Shown here: positions 48,559 to 57,750 of the stretch, piece by piece
Position numbering within the stretch: the stretch's first letter is position 1
Layout: each line of letters opens with the position of its first letter
Assembly: GCA_945874895.1 (NCBI GenBank)
Contig: CAMCIC010000002.1
Coordinates: 124,001-188,000, forward strand
Length of the DNA: 64,000 nt
Source of the DNA: Akkermansia muciniphila
GTDB lineage: Bacteria; Verrucomicrobiota; Verrucomicrobiia; Verrucomicrobiales; Akkermansiaceae
Direction: 5' to 3'
The notes under the pieces: model-generated
The model's input: the letters and a program-made list of their open reading frames with translations, nothing else
The model's database searches: none
What the model was told of the DNA's origin: nothing
Made by a program: the position numbers and the translations under genes

Positions 48559-49839
48559 ATGCTCGACATCCGAATCATTCGCGAAAACTCCACAGCCGTG
48601 CAAGAACGCCTCAAGCTGCGTGGAGGAAACCACTGGAAACTTATCAATGACGTGCTGGCATGCGACGAGAAGCGACGCAGTGCGGAAACGGAAAAACAAG
48701 CCCTGCAGTCGCAGCGCAAGCAACTGGCCAAGCAAATTGGCATGGCCAAGGGCAAAGGCGAGGACACGGGTGACGCCGAAGCGGAAGCGCGAGCCATCAA
48801 TGCCAAAATCGATGCTCTCGATGCCGAAGTGGAAGCCACTTCGCTCCGCCAACAAGACCATCTGTTGATGATCCCCAACCTGCCTCACGATGCCTGTCCG
48901 CTGGGCGAGGATGAAACCCACAACCCAGTGGTGCGTGAGTGGGGAGTGAAGCCCGAGATAGTGGAACCCAAGGACCATGTGGAACTGGCCACGCGGCACA
49001 AACTGATTGATTGGGATGACGCCATCCGCGTTTCCGGAGCCGGATTTGCCGTTTACCGTGGTCGCGGTGCCCGCTTGGAAAGAGCACTGATCAATTTCCT
49101 GCTCGATACCCAGAGCTCGCACGGTTACGAGGAGGTCAATGTCCCCCATCTGGTCAAACGCGAATGCATGGAAGGCACGGGGCAATTGCCGAAATTCGAA
49201 GATGACATGTATGGAACAGAACGCGACGAAGAGGGGCAAAACCAGCTTTTCCTAGCACCTACCGCCGAAGTTCCTGTCACCAATCTTTACCGCGATACCA
49301 TTGTCCCAGAAAACGAACTGCCCATCAAACTCGTCGCCTACACCCCTTGCTTCCGCCGCGAGGCCGGTTCCGCTGGACGCGATAACAAGGGCATCATCCG
49401 CATGCACCAGTTCGATAAAGTCGAACTCGTTCAGTTGGTTCATCCCGACAAAGGACTCGCGGCACTGGAGGAACTCACCGCTCACGCCGAGTCCATTTTG
49501 CAGAAACTAGGTCTGCACTACCGCACGATCGAACTTTGCACAGGGGATCTGGGAGCCAACTCGGCAAAAACCTATGACATCGAAGTCTGGGCACCCGGTC
49601 AGGGCAAGTATCTCGAAGTTTCCAGTTGTTCTTGGTTTGGTGACTTCCAAGCACGGCGCATGAAACTCCGCTTCAAAGATGGCGAGGGCAAAAACCGCTT
49701 CCCCCACACGCTCAATGGCTCTGGCACGGCCTTGCCACGTCTCTACGTCGCCCTGCTGGAGCAGTATCAACAAGCCGATGGATCAATCCGCATCCCGGAG
49801 GCTTTGGTGCCCTATTTGGGCTTGGAAACGATTTCCTGA
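48559..49839 (+). CDS. serS: Seryl-tRNA synthetase
   Basis: MLDIRIIRENSTAVQERLKLRG N-term arm; class II motifs (TAEVPVTNLYRD, PCFRREAGSAGRDNKGIIRMHQFDKVEL, SGTALPRLYVALLE). Confidence 0.96.
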   Translation: MLDIRIIRENSTAVQERLKLRGGNHWKLINDVLACDEKRRSAETEKQALQSQRKQLAKQIGMAKGKGEDTGDAEAEARAINAKIDALDAEVEATSLRQQDHLLMIPNLPHDACPLGEDETHNPVVREWGVKPEIVEPKDHVELATRHKLIDWDDAIRVSGAGFAVYRGRGARLERALINFLLDTQSSHGYEEVNVPHLVKRECMEGTGQLPKFEDDMYGTERDEEGQNQLFLAPTAEVPVTNLYRDTIVPENELPIKLVAYTPCFRREAGSAGRDNKGIIRMHQFDKVELVQLVHPDKGLAALEELTAHAESILQKLGLHYRTIELCTGDLGANSAKTYDIEVWAPGQGKYLEVSSCSWFGDFQARRMKLRFKDGEGKNRFPHTLNGSGTALPRLYVALLEQYQQADGSIRIPEALVPYLGLETIS

Positions 49840-49841
49840 GC

Positions 49842-49932
49842 AAAAAAGCCCAAGAATCTCCCGGAAACCACCTCATTTCGGCAGGTGATCGGGGGAATTT
49901 CGCCCCGCGGGTGCTTTGGGCTTGATTTTTTC
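49842..49932 (+). terminator. Multi-branched structured terminator after serS
   Basis: AAGCCCAA(49846-49853)/TTGGGCTT(49916-49923); CCCG(49860-63)/CGGG(49908-11); internal hairpins CACCT..AGGTG and CGGGG..CCCCG; followed by GATTTTTT. Confidence 0.55.
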
Positions 49933-49938
49933 GGATCG

Positions 49939-49967
49939 GGTGTCCATAATCGGATTGTGTGGACACC
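49939..49967. promoter_or_regulatory. Inverted repeat GGTGTCCA-N13-TGGACACC
   Basis: 8 bp perfect arms in the serS / RRM-gene intergenic region; possible operator or hairpin. Confidence 0.35.
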
Positions 49968-50173
49968 TAAGAGGGTGACCACCTTCCGATAACTCATGGC
50001 AGCGACACGGCCCATTTCAAGCACTTCCTCTCACCCTATCTTTCGCTCGGGTGCCATGGGAGAGCGTGTCGCTCACGCTAGCTTGCTACCTAGCTCCAGA
50101 AATTTTGCGAGCCTACGATCCCTACGGATTCGCGTGCCGGGACTGCTGCCATCAACTATGAAACACCAACAAC

Positions 50174-51010
50174 ATGTCCAACGGAACTCAGGAACATAAT
50201 CCGAATCGTAACCGCAATCGTAACCGCAATCGCAATCGCAACCAACGCCACTCCTCGTCAAACCCTAACCCATCGCGCCCGGTTTCCCAGCACCAGTCGT
50301 TCGTTAACCGCGCTCCCGCCAAGAAGCTCAGTTTGTGGCAAAAACTGCTCAAAGTGCTTGGAATCTACAAAGAGCCAGCCAAATCCAATCGAACGGAGTC
50401 GAAAAAACCGAACGCACGAAACACAGAAGAGAAAAAACCCGGCTCACAACGCCCACCACGCAACGAAAAACAAGCACCGCGCAGCAACACCCGCGATGCC
50501 CGCACATCCGGAGAACCTCGTCCTCCCCGCGAGCCACGCGCTCCACGGGAAAGACGCGAGCCCACCACTGGTGAAGTGGAATCCACTCGACTCTACATCG
50601 GCAATCTCTCCTATGAGGCCAACGAGTCAGACATCGAAGAATTGTTCAAGGGCATTGGTCCCGTACGCAGTGTGGAAATCGTATACAACAAGCACACCCA
50701 CAAGTCGAAAGGCTACGGATTCGTGGAAATGTTGCGCATCGATGAAGCCAAACGCGCGGTCGAAGTGCTTCATGACCAGCACTTCATGGGCCGTCAGATG
50801 ATTGTTTCGGGCGCCAAAGCGAAAAATGCCGAAGACGGCGAGGCCGCCATCGCCGCCCGTGAACAAAAAGAACAGGCGCCCGCCTCGCAGACGGATGCAC
50901 CAGCTGCAGCTGCCACCTCTGAAGCGGAACCAGCCGTGGAAGAAGCAACCGCGATCGTTGAGGAAGTGCACTCCCTTGAGGCTGAGTCACAAAAGGAAAA
51001 CTTCGTCTGA
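50174..51010 (+). CDS. RRM-domain RNA-binding protein with long disordered N-terminus
   Basis: RRM: TRLYIGNLSYEANESDIEELFKGIGPVRSVEIVYNKHTHKSKGYGFVEMLRIDEAKRAVEVLHDQHFMGRQMIVSGAKA; (NR)n and Arg/Pro-rich N-terminus. Confidence 0.9.
   Translation: MSNGTQEHNPNRNRNRNRNRNRNQRHSSSNPNPSRPVSQHQSFVNRAPAKKLSLWQKLLKVLGIYKEPAKSNRTESKKPNARNTEEKKPGSQRPPRNEKQAPRSNTRDARTSGEPRPPREPRAPRERREPTTGEVESTRLYIGNLSYEANESDIEELFKGIGPVRSVEIVYNKHTHKSKGYGFVEMLRIDEAKRAVEVLHDQHFMGRQMIVSGAKAKNAEDGEAAIAAREQKEQAPASQTDAPAAAATSEAEPAVEEATAIVEEVHSLEAESQKENFV
50204..50245 (+). repeat. In-frame hexanucleotide microsatellite (AAYCGN)7 encoding (NR)n
   Basis: AATCGTAACCGC AATCGTAACCGC AATCGCAATCGCAACC..., multiples of 6 so length change keeps frame. 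Confidence 0.8.
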
Positions 51011-51031
51011 TCTCTTGCCACTCCCTGATTC

Positions 51032-51065
51032 AACGCCGCATCCCATCTGGGTTGCGGCGTTTTTT
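51032..51065 (+). terminator. Intrinsic terminator after RRM gene
   Basis: AACGCCGCA-tcccatctgggt-TGCGGCGTT-TTTT. Confidence 0.9.
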
Positions 51066-51277
51066 ATGGTCTCAACATCGCGCCAGATATCGGCTCCAGA
51101 TGCGCGACAGAAATCATCATCCCCCGCCCCCCACGATTCCGAACGGCCGCACCATCACCCTTTTCACCTGCGTCTCCCAAGAATCATCATCTGTCACATT
51201 TATCAAGACAGATTTTTTTGATCTATGCTTGCCAAACGAATCGAAATCCGTTAGTGGGGTGAGCACACAAAGGATTT

Positions 51278-52189
51278 ATGTCATCGCCCACACTATTGAT
51301 TCTCGCAGCCGGAATGGGTTCTCGATACGGGGGACTGAAACAAATGGATCCCATGGGGCCAAATGGGGAGACGGTGCTCGATTATTCGGTCTTTGACGCC
51401 ATCCGCGCCGGTTTCCAGCGTGTCGTATTTATCATTCGGCGCGACTTTGCCGAGGCATTCCAGTCTTCGGTGGGCTCTCGTTTTGCTGGCAAAATCCAGG
51501 TCGAATACGCCTATCAGTCACTTGATGACCTACCCGAAGGATTTTCGGTGCCGGAAGGCAGAACCAAGCCATGGGGCACCAGCCACGCAATCCGTGCCGC
51601 GCGTCATTTGATCCATGGGCCTTTTGCCGTGATCAATGCCGATGATTTTTACGGTCGGGATTCATACCATCAAGCCGCAGCATTTCTGCGCCAACCCGCA
51701 CTGGATCAAGAAATCGAGCACTACGCCATGGTCGGTTATGATCTCCTCAACACGCTATCGGATCATGGCGATGTCAACCGTGGCATTTGCCGCACCGATG
51801 CAGAGGGATATCTGACCTCCGTCGAAGAAGTGGTGAAAATCCAGCGAGAACAAGATGGCTCGATTTACGGCAACTACCTCGATGGTCTGCGCAAACCTGT
51901 CCCGCAGGACGCCATCGTCTCGATGAATTTTTGGGCTTTCGAGGCATCATTCATCGAACGGATCGAAGAACATTTCCTACAATTTCTGAAGGAGCATGGA
52001 GACAAAGAAAAGTCCGAGTGTTACATTCCCAGCGTTGTCGATGAATTGATCCGTTCTGGTCGCGCCACTTGTTCCGTTTTGCCGACCAGCAGCTCATGGT
52101 TCGGAGTAACCTACCCCGAAGACAAACCCCATGTGGTGGCGAATATTCAGGACCTGATCGCCGCTGGAGAATATCCCTCAACACTCTGA
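51278..52189 (+). CDS. Nucleotidyltransferase (NDP-sugar pyrophosphorylase-like)
   Basis: PTLLILAAGMGSRYGGLKQMDPMGPNGETVLDYSVFDA; FAVINADDFYG: sugar-1-P nucleotidyltransferase motifs. Confidence 0.85.
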   Translation: MSSPTLLILAAGMGSRYGGLKQMDPMGPNGETVLDYSVFDAIRAGFQRVVFIIRRDFAEAFQSSVGSRFAGKIQVEYAYQSLDDLPEGFSVPEGRTKPWGTSHAIRAARHLIHGPFAVINADDFYGRDSYHQAAAFLRQPALDQEIEHYAMVGYDLLNTLSDHGDVNRGICRTDAEGYLTSVEEVVKIQREQDGSIYGNYLDGLRKPVPQDAIVSMNFWAFEASFIERIEEHFLQFLKEHGDKEKSECYIPSVVDELIRSGRATCSVLPTSSSWFGVTYPEDKPHVVANIQDLIAAGEYPSTL

Positions 52190-52192
52190 CGC

Positions 52193-53296
52193 ATGATGCA
52201 GCACGACATCAAATCCATTGCGCGGCTTTTTGATATGCGAGCCGATTTCGTTCACGCCCATCCCTACGGCTCCGGACATATCAACGACACCTACTGCGCA
52301 TGGTATGACGCATCCGGTCAGCGCATTCGATACATTCACCAGCGGATCAACCACAACGTGTTCAAAAATCCGGTGCAACTCATGGAGAATGTGGACCGCG
52401 TCACCCGCCATAGTTTGCAACTGTTGCTCCATCAAGATCATCCGGAGGCCCACCGTCGCACCTTGACCTGTGTTCCAGCCATCGACGGCAAACCGTATGC
52501 GATCGATACCGCGGGTAACGTCTGGCGCACCTATCCTTTCATCGAGCGCGCGCGCGGCTATGATACCTTAGAAACCACGGAGCAGGCGTATCAAGCGGCT
52601 CGAGCGTTTGGCGAATTCCAGAAACTGGCTGCGGGGTTGCCAGGCGAGCGATTGCACGAAACGATTCCGCATTTCCATCATACTCGCAAGCGATTCGAAG
52701 CGTTTCTGATAGCACTGGAAAACGATTCACAACAGCGCGCGGGAGAAGTGCAGGCCGAGGTGGACTTTGTGCGTGCCCGCGAGGCGGATTGTTCAAAAAT
52801 TGTCGACCTCATCGCCTCGGGCGAGATTCCCGAGCGGGTGACCCACAACGACACCAAATTGAACAATGTGTTGCTGGATGATGTGACGGCGGAGGGAGTC
52901 TGCGTCATCGATCTCGATACCACCATGCCCGGCTCGGCGCTCTATGACTTTGGTGATATGGTCCGCACTGCCGTCCCTAAACTAGCGGAGGACGCCACTG
53001 ACTTATCGCTCATGGATCTCAAAATGGACATGTTCGAGGCTCTGCTAAAAGGATACACTGGCACCGCCACCTTCCTCAATGCGGCGGAAAAACAACACCT
53101 TGCCTACGCGGGAAAATTGCTCACCTTGGAATGCGGCATCCGTTTCCTCACCGATTACTTGCAGGGGGATGTGTATTTCAAAATCAAGCGACCCAGCCAG
53201 AACATCGACCGCTGTCGCAACCAGTTCGCTTTTGTCCAAGCGATCGAACGCCGTATGAGCGAACTGGAAGACAAAGTGTTGGCAGTCACCGCATGA
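52193..53296 (+). CDS. N-acetylhexosamine 1-kinase (NahK/LnpB)-like APH-fold kinase
   Basis: PYGSGHINDTY; RVTHNDTKLNNVLLDD...VIDLDTTMPGSALYDFGDMVR; LLTLECGIRFLTDYLQGDVYFKIKRP: close to my recollection of bifidobacterial NahK motifs. Confidence 0.82.
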   Translation: MMQHDIKSIARLFDMRADFVHAHPYGSGHINDTYCAWYDASGQRIRYIHQRINHNVFKNPVQLMENVDRVTRHSLQLLLHQDHPEAHRRTLTCVPAIDGKPYAIDTAGNVWRTYPFIERARGYDTLETTEQAYQAARAFGEFQKLAAGLPGERLHETIPHFHHTRKRFEAFLIALENDSQQRAGEVQAEVDFVRAREADCSKIVDLIASGEIPERVTHNDTKLNNVLLDDVTAEGVCVIDLDTTMPGSALYDFGDMVRTAVPKLAEDATDLSLMDLKMDMFEALLKGYTGTATFLNAAEKQHLAYAGKLLTLECGIRFLTDYLQGDVYFKIKRPSQNIDRCRNQFAFVQAIERRMSELEDKVLAVTA

Positions 53297-53318
53297 TCCC
53301 CTCTCCCCATCACTCGAC

Positions 53319-54239
53319 ATGAAAATTCTCATCACCGGAGGTTCCGGCTTTATTGGTTCACACATTGCTGAACATTTTCAAACTAGCGCAGAAGAGATCC
53401 GAGTGCTCGACAACTATCGGACGGGATACGCCAAGAATCTATCAGGTCTGCGTGCCAACGTCATCAACGGATCCATCACAGATCGTTCACTGGTTCGACA
53501 AGCCGTTCAAGGCATCGACTACATTTTCCATATGGCCGCGCTAGTCAGCGTGCCCGAGTCCATGAGCAAGCCTGGCGAATGCGTGGACATCAATGTTCAG
53601 GGCCTGCTGCATGTTCTGGAAGAAGCTTCAGCCGCAGGTGTGAAAAAAATCGTTTTTGCTTCATCGGCTGCCGTCTACGGAGACAACCCCATCGTGCCAA
53701 AACTCGAGACCATGCTACCCGAGCCAAAGAGCCCCTACGCCATTACCAAACTCGATGGCGAATACTACCTGGACCTCTATCGGCGCGAAGGGAAAATCCA
53801 AAGCACATCGATCAGGTTTTTCAACGTCTTCGGGCCGCGGCAGGATCCCAAGGGTGCCTATGCCGCAGCCGTGCCGATCTTCATGGAAAAGGCTTTACGG
53901 CACGAGGATATCACCATTTTCGGTGATGGAGGTGCCACGCGTGACTTCATCTATGTGAAGGACATCGTGGGAGCCTTGGCTTTTGCTGCGCAGCACGAGA
54001 TGCATGGAACGTTCAATGCGGGCTACGGTGGGCAAATTACGATCAAAGACCTCGCGAACCAGATTGTTTCTGCAGCCGGCAGCAGATCGAAGATCGTGCA
54101 TCTCGCCGAGAGACCGGGCGATGTGCGGCACTCCCGAGCCAGTGCGGATCAGTTGCGCGCTGCGGGGTGGCGGCCGCAGCATACTCTGGAAGAGGGACTC
54201 GCGGCGACGCTGGATTATTTCCGATCCCAGCTCGGATGA
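53319..54239 (+). CDS. NAD-dependent epimerase/dehydratase (GalE/WbpP-like UDP-sugar 4-epimerase)
   Basis: ILITGGSGFIGSHIAEHF; SSAAVYGDNP; SPYAITKLDGEYY (YxxxK); FNVFGPRQDP. Confidence 0.88.
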   Translation: MKILITGGSGFIGSHIAEHFQTSAEEIRVLDNYRTGYAKNLSGLRANVINGSITDRSLVRQAVQGIDYIFHMAALVSVPESMSKPGECVDINVQGLLHVLEEASAAGVKKIVFASSAAVYGDNPIVPKLETMLPEPKSPYAITKLDGEYYLDLYRREGKIQSTSIRFFNVFGPRQDPKGAYAAAVPIFMEKALRHEDITIFGDGGATRDFIYVKDIVGALAFAAQHEMHGTFNAGYGGQITIKDLANQIVSAAGSRSKIVHLAERPGDVRHSRASADQLRAAGWRPQHTLEEGLAATLDYFRSQLG

Positions 54240-55613
54240 TCAAAACGAGCCCCCCAGAGCGAGGTGAAGATCCATGCGGTTTTGCAAGCGCTCATTTTTC
54301 AGCCGGATCAATGCGGAGCGCGCATTATTGGCGCGGCGTTGTGACTCGAGCACCGAGAGGATATCCACCCCATCGATGCCTTCAGAATAATCCCTCTCGG
54401 CCTGCCTTTCCGCTAGTGCCGCTTGCTCGACCTCTTTCTGCAAGTAGCCTTCTTGATCGGTGAGCGATGACTCAGCTGCGATCGCAGTCTCCACCTCGCG
54501 AAATGCCTCCAAGGCAAGTTGGGCGTAATCGTGAATCGCAGCTTGGTTGCGATGCACCGCCTCCCTCACATCCGATTCCAAAGCACCACCCGCATACAAG
54601 GCCTGCGTGAGATTGGCGCTGATGCTGGTGGCGAGATCGGTGGGATTGAGCAAACGCGAGATGGTCGCTCGGTTGATGGAAGCACTGCCCAGCAGAGAAA
54701 GGTTCGGCAAAAGATTTTTGCGTGATGCACTGGCCCTTCGTGCCGCTGCGAGAATGCGCGCACGCGATGCTTGAAGGTCAGGACGTCGCTCGATCAGTTG
54801 CGCCGGTAGTCCCATGGGGATTTTCTTATGAATCACGGGCAACTCACGACCTGGTTGATACGTGGTAGACGGGTATCTGCCTAACAGAACTTCCAACGCA
54901 CGGATGGCATTATCTCGCTCCAGCTCCCGGGCCTTGGCTAAACGCTGCGCGGCCGAGACGTTACTACGGCCGAGCTGCACATCCAGTGCTCTCACATTCG
55001 GCACGCCCGCTTTGTAATTGCGTTCGATGATCCGAAGATTTTTTTCAAAAGAGTCGCGCGTGGTTTGCGCCAGCGCGAACTGCTGCTGCGCGCTAATCAG
55101 ATTGCAATAACTCTTGGCCGTGACAGCTGCCAGTGACAGACGCGCACCGCGCAGATCAGCCACGGCCGCTTCATAATCAGCCGCTACTGCGCGATTCATA
55201 TCCCGCAACCGCCCCCACAAGTCTGGTTCCCAAGACGAAGCAATCGTTAGACCGTAGCGTTCAGAACTACCCGCATCGGAATCGGCAGCACTGCCGCTCG
55301 CACCTGCGGTCAATCGGGGCAAAAGCGTGGCACGTGATTGCACGGTCCATTCTTTGGCCGCCTGCAGCCGTGCGGCGGCAGCTTGTAGATCGCGATTGTG
55401 AGCCTGCGCTTCCATCACCGTCTCACGCAATCTGACATCAGAAAATTGCTCGAGCCAGCCCTGCGCGATGTCTTGATTGTTCTGCTGATGAGCGGACTGC
55501 CACACGGAAGGAGAATGGATCTTGAGTGAATCCTGTCCCCGCGGGAGATGCGCCAAGCCGCAAGAGGAGACGACCAGAGTCGCACAAAGACCGTGCCATA
55601 ACCGTATTTCCAT
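54240..55613 (-). CDS. RND efflux outer-membrane lipoprotein (NodT/TolC-like)
   Basis: VVSSCGLA lipobox; WLEQFSDVRLRETVMEAQAHNRDLQAAAARLQAA; GYFASWEPDLWGRLR-like 'IASSWEPDLWGRLRDMNRAV'. Confidence 0.85.
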   Translation of the reverse strand: MEIRLWHGLCATLVVSSCGLAHLPRGQDSLKIHSPSVWQSAHQQNNQDIAQGWLEQFSDVRLRETVMEAQAHNRDLQAAAARLQAAKEWTVQSRATLLPRLTAGASGSAADSDAGSSERYGLTIASSWEPDLWGRLRDMNRAVAADYEAAVADLRGARLSLAAVTAKSYCNLISAQQQFALAQTTRDSFEKNLRIIERNYKAGVPNVRALDVQLGRSNVSAAQRLAKARELERDNAIRALEVLLGRYPSTTYQPGRELPVIHKKIPMGLPAQLIERRPDLQASRARILAAARRASASRKNLLPNLSLLGSASINRATISRLLNPTDLATSISANLTQALYAGGALESDVREAVHRNQAAIHDYAQLALEAFREVETAIAAESSLTDQEGYLQKEVEQAALAERQAERDYSEGIDGVDILSVLESQRRANNARSALIRLKNERLQNRMDLHLALGGSF

Positions 55614-55713
55614 CGCCTCAGAACCTAGCGGAAAATGTCGATTTCACAAGAACAACGTGCAAAACGGAGGACCAGATCTAGGTGAGAACCATCCAGTTCC
55701 CATTCGTGGCACT

Positions 55714-56538
55714 TCATTTTTTCTGTCCTTTTGCATTCTGCCACCGATCTTCCATTTCCTCGAGACTCGCCTCTTCCAGCGACAAGCCTGACTCACGCAG
55801 CAATTTTTCCATGGCGGCAAATCTATGCTCAAATTTCCGATTGGCTTGCGCCATCAAAACTTCTGGGTCCATGTTGCGAACGCGCGCCAGATTGACCAAG
55901 CTGAATACCAGATCTCCCCACTCTTCCGCAAAAGCCTGCTCGTCCCCCCGCTCCCATTCATCGGACAATTCGCGCATTTCCTCCTCCACCTTGGCCATCA
56001 CGCCCGCAGCATCAGGCCAGTCAAATCCTACTTTTGAGGCTTTTTTTTGCAACTTCATCGCGCGCAATAGAGCAGGCAAGCCTCTCCCGACCCCATGAAG
56101 GTAAGGGCGATCCTGCTCCCCTTTTTCCGCCCGCTTGATGGCATCCCACTGCGCGAGCACGCCATCTGTGCTACTCACCCGGGAGTCACCAAAGACATGC
56201 GGATGCCGATGCACCAATTTGTCGGATATGGCCGCCGCCACATCATCGAGTTGAAAATCTCCCCGCTCCGAAGCCAATTCACTATGAAAAACTACCTGCA
56301 GCAGCAGGTCACCCAACTCCTCCCGCATGTGAACTAGATTCCCGCTGCGAATGGCATCCACGCACTCGTAGGCTTCTTCGATCAAGTTGCTGATCAGAGA
56401 CTCGTGCGTTTGTTCGGCATCCCACGGGCATCCGCCTGGCGCACGCAGTCGATGCATGATGGCCCTGAGCCTCTCGATCTGGCGGCTTGGCTCTTTGCAG
56501 TGCATCATCGTTTCATCGTCCATGCCCGTAATTGCCAA
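55714..56538 (-). CDS. mazG: Nucleoside triphosphate pyrophosphohydrolase MazG
   Basis: LRAPGGCPWDAEQTHESLISNLIEEAYECVDAI; EELGDLLLQVVFHSELA; EEWGDLVFSLVNLAR. Start uncertain (56523 also possible). Confidence 0.93.
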   Translation of the reverse strand: MAITGMDDETMMHCKEPSRQIERLRAIMHRLRAPGGCPWDAEQTHESLISNLIEEAYECVDAIRSGNLVHMREELGDLLLQVVFHSELASERGDFQLDDVAAAISDKLVHRHPHVFGDSRVSSTDGVLAQWDAIKRAEKGEQDRPYLHGVGRGLPALLRAMKLQKKASKVGFDWPDAAGVMAKVEEEMRELSDEWERGDEQAFAEEWGDLVFSLVNLARVRNMDPEVLMAQANRKFEHRFAAMEKLLRESGLSLEEASLEEMEDRWQNAKGQKK

Positions 56539-56718
56539 ATTCCACGATCCACCGCAAGTGCAACTGCATTTTTCCTAAGCAGGAAATCCACCAAGGAGAA
56601 AAACGTCTGTCTTTACGGGGTAACCGACAAACCATTCGATGGAAGTTGGGAATGTGGGCAGAATCAGCACCACGGCCCATCACCAAAGTTCTCAAAGGCA
56701 TCGATGACGCATGGTCAC

Positions 56719-56751
56719 AAAAAAACCTCGAATCCGTGAGGAATCGAGGTT
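56719..56751 (-). terminator. Intrinsic terminator downstream of tRNA-Asn (minus strand)
   Basis: Minus strand: AACCTCGA-ttcctcacgga-TCGAGGTT then T-run. Confidence 0.85.
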
Positions 56752-56756
56752 CTTTA

Positions 56757-56831
56757 TGGCTCCGGTTCTAGGATTCGAACCTAGGACCTAATGGTTAACA
56801 GCCATCCGCTCTACCGCTGAGCTAAACCGGA
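56757..56831 (-). tRNA. tRNA-Asn (anticodon GTT), CCA encoded
   Basis: TCCGGTTTAGCTCAGCGGTAGAGCGGATGGCTGTTAACCATTAGGTCCTAGGTTCGAATCCTAGAACCGGAGCCA folds as a cloverleaf. Confidence 0.95.
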
Positions 56832-56917
56832 GTTAAAGTGCCTTATCGTCTCCCGTAAGGCGCGGGCGAAGTTGCTGATTTTTTTACTGTTAGGCAAGAA
56901 AATTTTGCAACAAATGT

Positions 56918-56994
56918 TGGTCGGGGCGGCCAGATTCGAACTGACGACTTCCTGCTCCCAAAGCAGGCGCTCTACCAGGCTGAGCTACGCCCCG
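56918..56994 (-). tRNA. tRNA-Pro (anticodon TGG), CCA encoded
   Basis: CGGGGCGTAGCTCAGCCTGGTAGAGCGCCTGCTTTGGGAGCAGGAAGTCGTCAGTTCGAATCTGGCCGCCCCGACCA. Confidence 0.95.
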
Positions 56995-57102
56995 AACGGG
57001 GCGGCGACTGTCTACGAATCACGACAAATTGGCAAGACAATTTTGCAAATCATCAAAAATAAACCTGAGTCGGGTCGGGATCCACCGCCCGCAGGAATGC
57101 CA

Positions 57103-57729
57103 TCACCCGCGAATGAAGTAACTCAGGTTCTCCAGTTCGGACGCGAGGTCGACACTATTGACCACAATTTCCTTGGGCACTTCCAGCACAGCAGGCGAGA
57201 AGTTCAAAACACCCTGAATGCCGGCTCTCACCAATCGGTTCGCGACGCCTTGGGCGAACTCGGCCGGCACGCACAGAATGGCAAGGCGCACCGGGTTTTG
57301 CGCCAAAAAAGTTTCCATCTCTTCTTCCAGATAGAGCGGAACATGAACACCCCGATTGCGTGCGGCAGCAGGATCCGCATCAAAGGCAGCCACTACCTCA
57401 AAGCCTTCCTTTTGAAAGCCTTGGTAACGCAACAACGCCGATCCCAGATTGCCCGCACCCACCAGAATCACGGGCTGCAACTTTTCCTGCCGTAAGGCAT
57501 CACGCAAGGCGCTCACGAGCGTCTCCACAGGATACCCCAAGCCTCGGGTTCCCCATTGCCCAAGGTAAGTGATGTCTTTTCTCAGCTGCGAAGAATTCAC
57601 TCCGGCGGCTTTGGCCAAGGTGCCGGAACTAACGGTTTCGATCCCGTTGTCCGCCAGACGCTGCAAACAGCGCAGGTAGGTGGAAAGTCGGTAGATGACT
57701 TTCTTCGGGATGATGTTTCTGTCCGACAT
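57103..57729 (-). CDS. rex: Redox-sensing transcriptional repressor Rex
   Basis: IPKKVIYRLSTYLRCLQRLADNGIETVSSGTLAKAAGVNSSQLRKDITYLGQWGTRGLGYPV; GAGNLGSALLRY NAD-binding. Confidence 0.95.
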   Translation of the reverse strand: MSDRNIIPKKVIYRLSTYLRCLQRLADNGIETVSSGTLAKAAGVNSSQLRKDITYLGQWGTRGLGYPVETLVSALRDALRQEKLQPVILVGAGNLGSALLRYQGFQKEGFEVVAAFDADPAAARNRGVHVPLYLEEEMETFLAQNPVRLAILCVPAEFAQGVANRLVRAGIQGVLNFSPAVLEVPKEIVVNSVDLASELENLSYFIRG

Positions 57730-57750
57730 GGGGAGAAATCTCCGTAAACG

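Noticed and set aside
56757-56994. tRNA pair as a possible integration site for a mobile element
   Set aside because: No integrase, no duplicated tRNA 3' end and no foreign-looking genes next to the tRNAs in this window.
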